Shown: positions 5,774-6,566 of the stretch, in pieces | How the letters are laid out: every line of letters starts with the position of its first letter | How positions within the stretch are numbered: position 1 is the first letter of the stretch | NCBI GenBank assembly: GCA_030612785.1 | Contig: JAUWNF010000195.1 | Location: forward strand, 1 to 6,566 | Origin: Phycisphaerales bacterium | GTDB lineage: Bacteria; Planctomycetota; Phycisphaerae; UBA1845 | Direction of reading: 5' to 3' | Length of the DNA stretch: 6,566 bases | The notes under the pieces: generated by a model | The model's input: only the letters and a program-made list of their open reading frames with translations | Database searches by the model: none | Told to the model about the DNA's origin: nothing | Translations under genes and position numbers: made by a program

Positions 5774-5780
5774 AGCCACA

Positions 5781-6566
5781 ATGTGCAGATCAACAGGTCT
5801 AGCTGGTTTGGTCGTGATGATTGCTGCTGCCTTCGCATACGGTGATAGCATTACGGACTGCACGATTGGATGGACCGGCAGTCCCTTGGGGGGCACGGTG
5901 GACGATGATCAGGGCGACGCGGTTGCCGAAGGTACCGACGTTACCGTCAGGTTCCGCGACGGGCTCGGCGGGGAGGATTCGCGAACGGTCACCGCCGGCG
6001 CCGGCGGCCACATATCCGTCGACGTCCCCGTGGATTTCACGGATGACCCGTTCAACTTCACCGTGCAAGCGGGTGGCACCGAGAGCGATGAGACACCTGC
6101 CATGAAGTCCTGGTCGTCCGAACCCTGGACGCTCGGCTATGATTCGGGTTCCCTTGTCCCCTATGGCACAGATGTTTGGGATCTTGTCAATCCCGGTGAC
6201 ATGACCTGGGATAGCGTGGACGACGGCGAGAGCCCTCACGTTGCGGTCGGGTTGAATCTGTCCGTGACGTACGGTGACGGCGCAGGCGGCGTGTTTGACG
6301 TGACCCTGACTGAGGGCACATTGCACTTCTTCAAGGACGCCGTCTTCGAGTTGATGCCAGGGTACCTTGGCCAGATTGATGTAAATGCCAGCGCGTTCGA
6401 TCTCGTCCTGACGAGCGAGAGCAGCGAGATCTTTTGGTATAGCGATTATGAGTACCACCCGTGGGGTGCGCAGGGCTGCTGGTCGTTCTCCGGCGCCTTG
6501 GAGGAGGACCAGTGGGGTTCTTACCTTACCGGCCCTGTCGTGGGATTCATTGTCCCGGAGCCGCCG
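5781..6566 (+). CDS. Secreted PEP-CTERM-type protein, 3' end outside window
   Basis: The frame runs 262 codons from ATG 5781 to the window edge without a stop. Residues 1-21 are a signal peptide: Arg3, hydrophobic core GLAGLVVMIAAAFA, and cleavage near AFAYG-DS. The mature part is rich in Asp, Gly, Ser, Thr and Trp, with very few lysines (two seen), and looks like beta-strand sandwich material; no enzymatic motif was found. The last residues are I-V-P-E-P-P. A V-P-E-P just before the C-terminus is the hallmark of PEP-CTERM sorting tails, which continue with a hydrophobic helix and a basic end and are processed by exosortase. That helix would lie just past the window, so the call depends on a motif and position, not a complete tail. 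Likely location: cell surface or extracellular matrix. Confidence 0.8.
   Translation, partial: MCRSTGLAGLVVMIAAAFAYGDSITDCTIGWTGSPLGGTVDDDQGDAVAEGTDVTVRFRDGLGGEDSRTVTAGAGGHISVDVPVDFTDDPFNFTVQAGGTESDETPAMKSWSSEPWTLGYDSGSLVPYGTDVWDLVNPGDMTWDSVDDGESPHVAVGLNLSVTYGDGAGGVFDVTLTEGTLHFFKDAVFELMPGYLGQIDVNASAFDLVLTSESSEIFWYSDYEYHPWGAQGCWSFSGALEEDQWGSYLTGPVVGFIVPEPP

Noticed and set aside
5799..6458. Minus-strand open frame (219 codons)
   Set aside because: Antisense to the signal-peptide-bearing PEP-CTERM gene, which has a clear ribosome-binding site and terminal V-P-E-P.

Overview
The window looks like chromosomal DNA of a GC-rich environmental bacterium, most likely a planctomycete or a relative. 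That placement is an inference. It rests on three things seen together: a large TPR-CHAT protein, a secreted protein that reaches a V-P-E-P motif of the PEP-CTERM type at the window edge, and a large serine recombinase with a zinc ribbon. No rRNA, tRNA or CRISPR array was found.

Layout. (1) Bases 1-2394, plus strand: the 3' part of a TPR-CHAT gene. It has five 42-residue TPR units and a caspase-like CHAT domain with an intact His/Cys pair. Its true start lies upstream of the window. (2) Bases 2395-2951: no intact gene. This stretch holds an 11-bp inverted repeat, a possible start of a cut-off next gene, and, on the minus strand, a decayed C-terminal tail of a second serine recombinase. (3) Bases 2952-4829, minus strand: an intact 625-residue serine recombinase. 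(4) Bases 4830-5365: a non-coding stretch with three separate inverted repeats next to the recombinase start, two consecutive intrinsic-terminator-like hairpins reading rightward, a good sigma-70-type promoter, and a third terminator about 60-85 bases downstream of it. (5) Bases 5366-5690, plus strand: one or two very small unrecognised reading frames lying in the same frame and separated by a single TAG. (6) Bases 5781-6566, plus strand: the 5' part of a secreted, acidic, probable PEP-CTERM protein, cut by the window edge.

How it fits together. The CHAT gene and the PEP-CTERM gene are host-type genes on the same strand. Between them lies a recombinase module transcribed the opposite way, with remnants of an older related recombinase on its far side. 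The simplest reading is a site where serine-recombinase elements have inserted more than once. The boundaries of any element cannot be fixed from this window. No second gene that would form a defence system with the CHAT protease (Cas proteins, gasdermin) is present.
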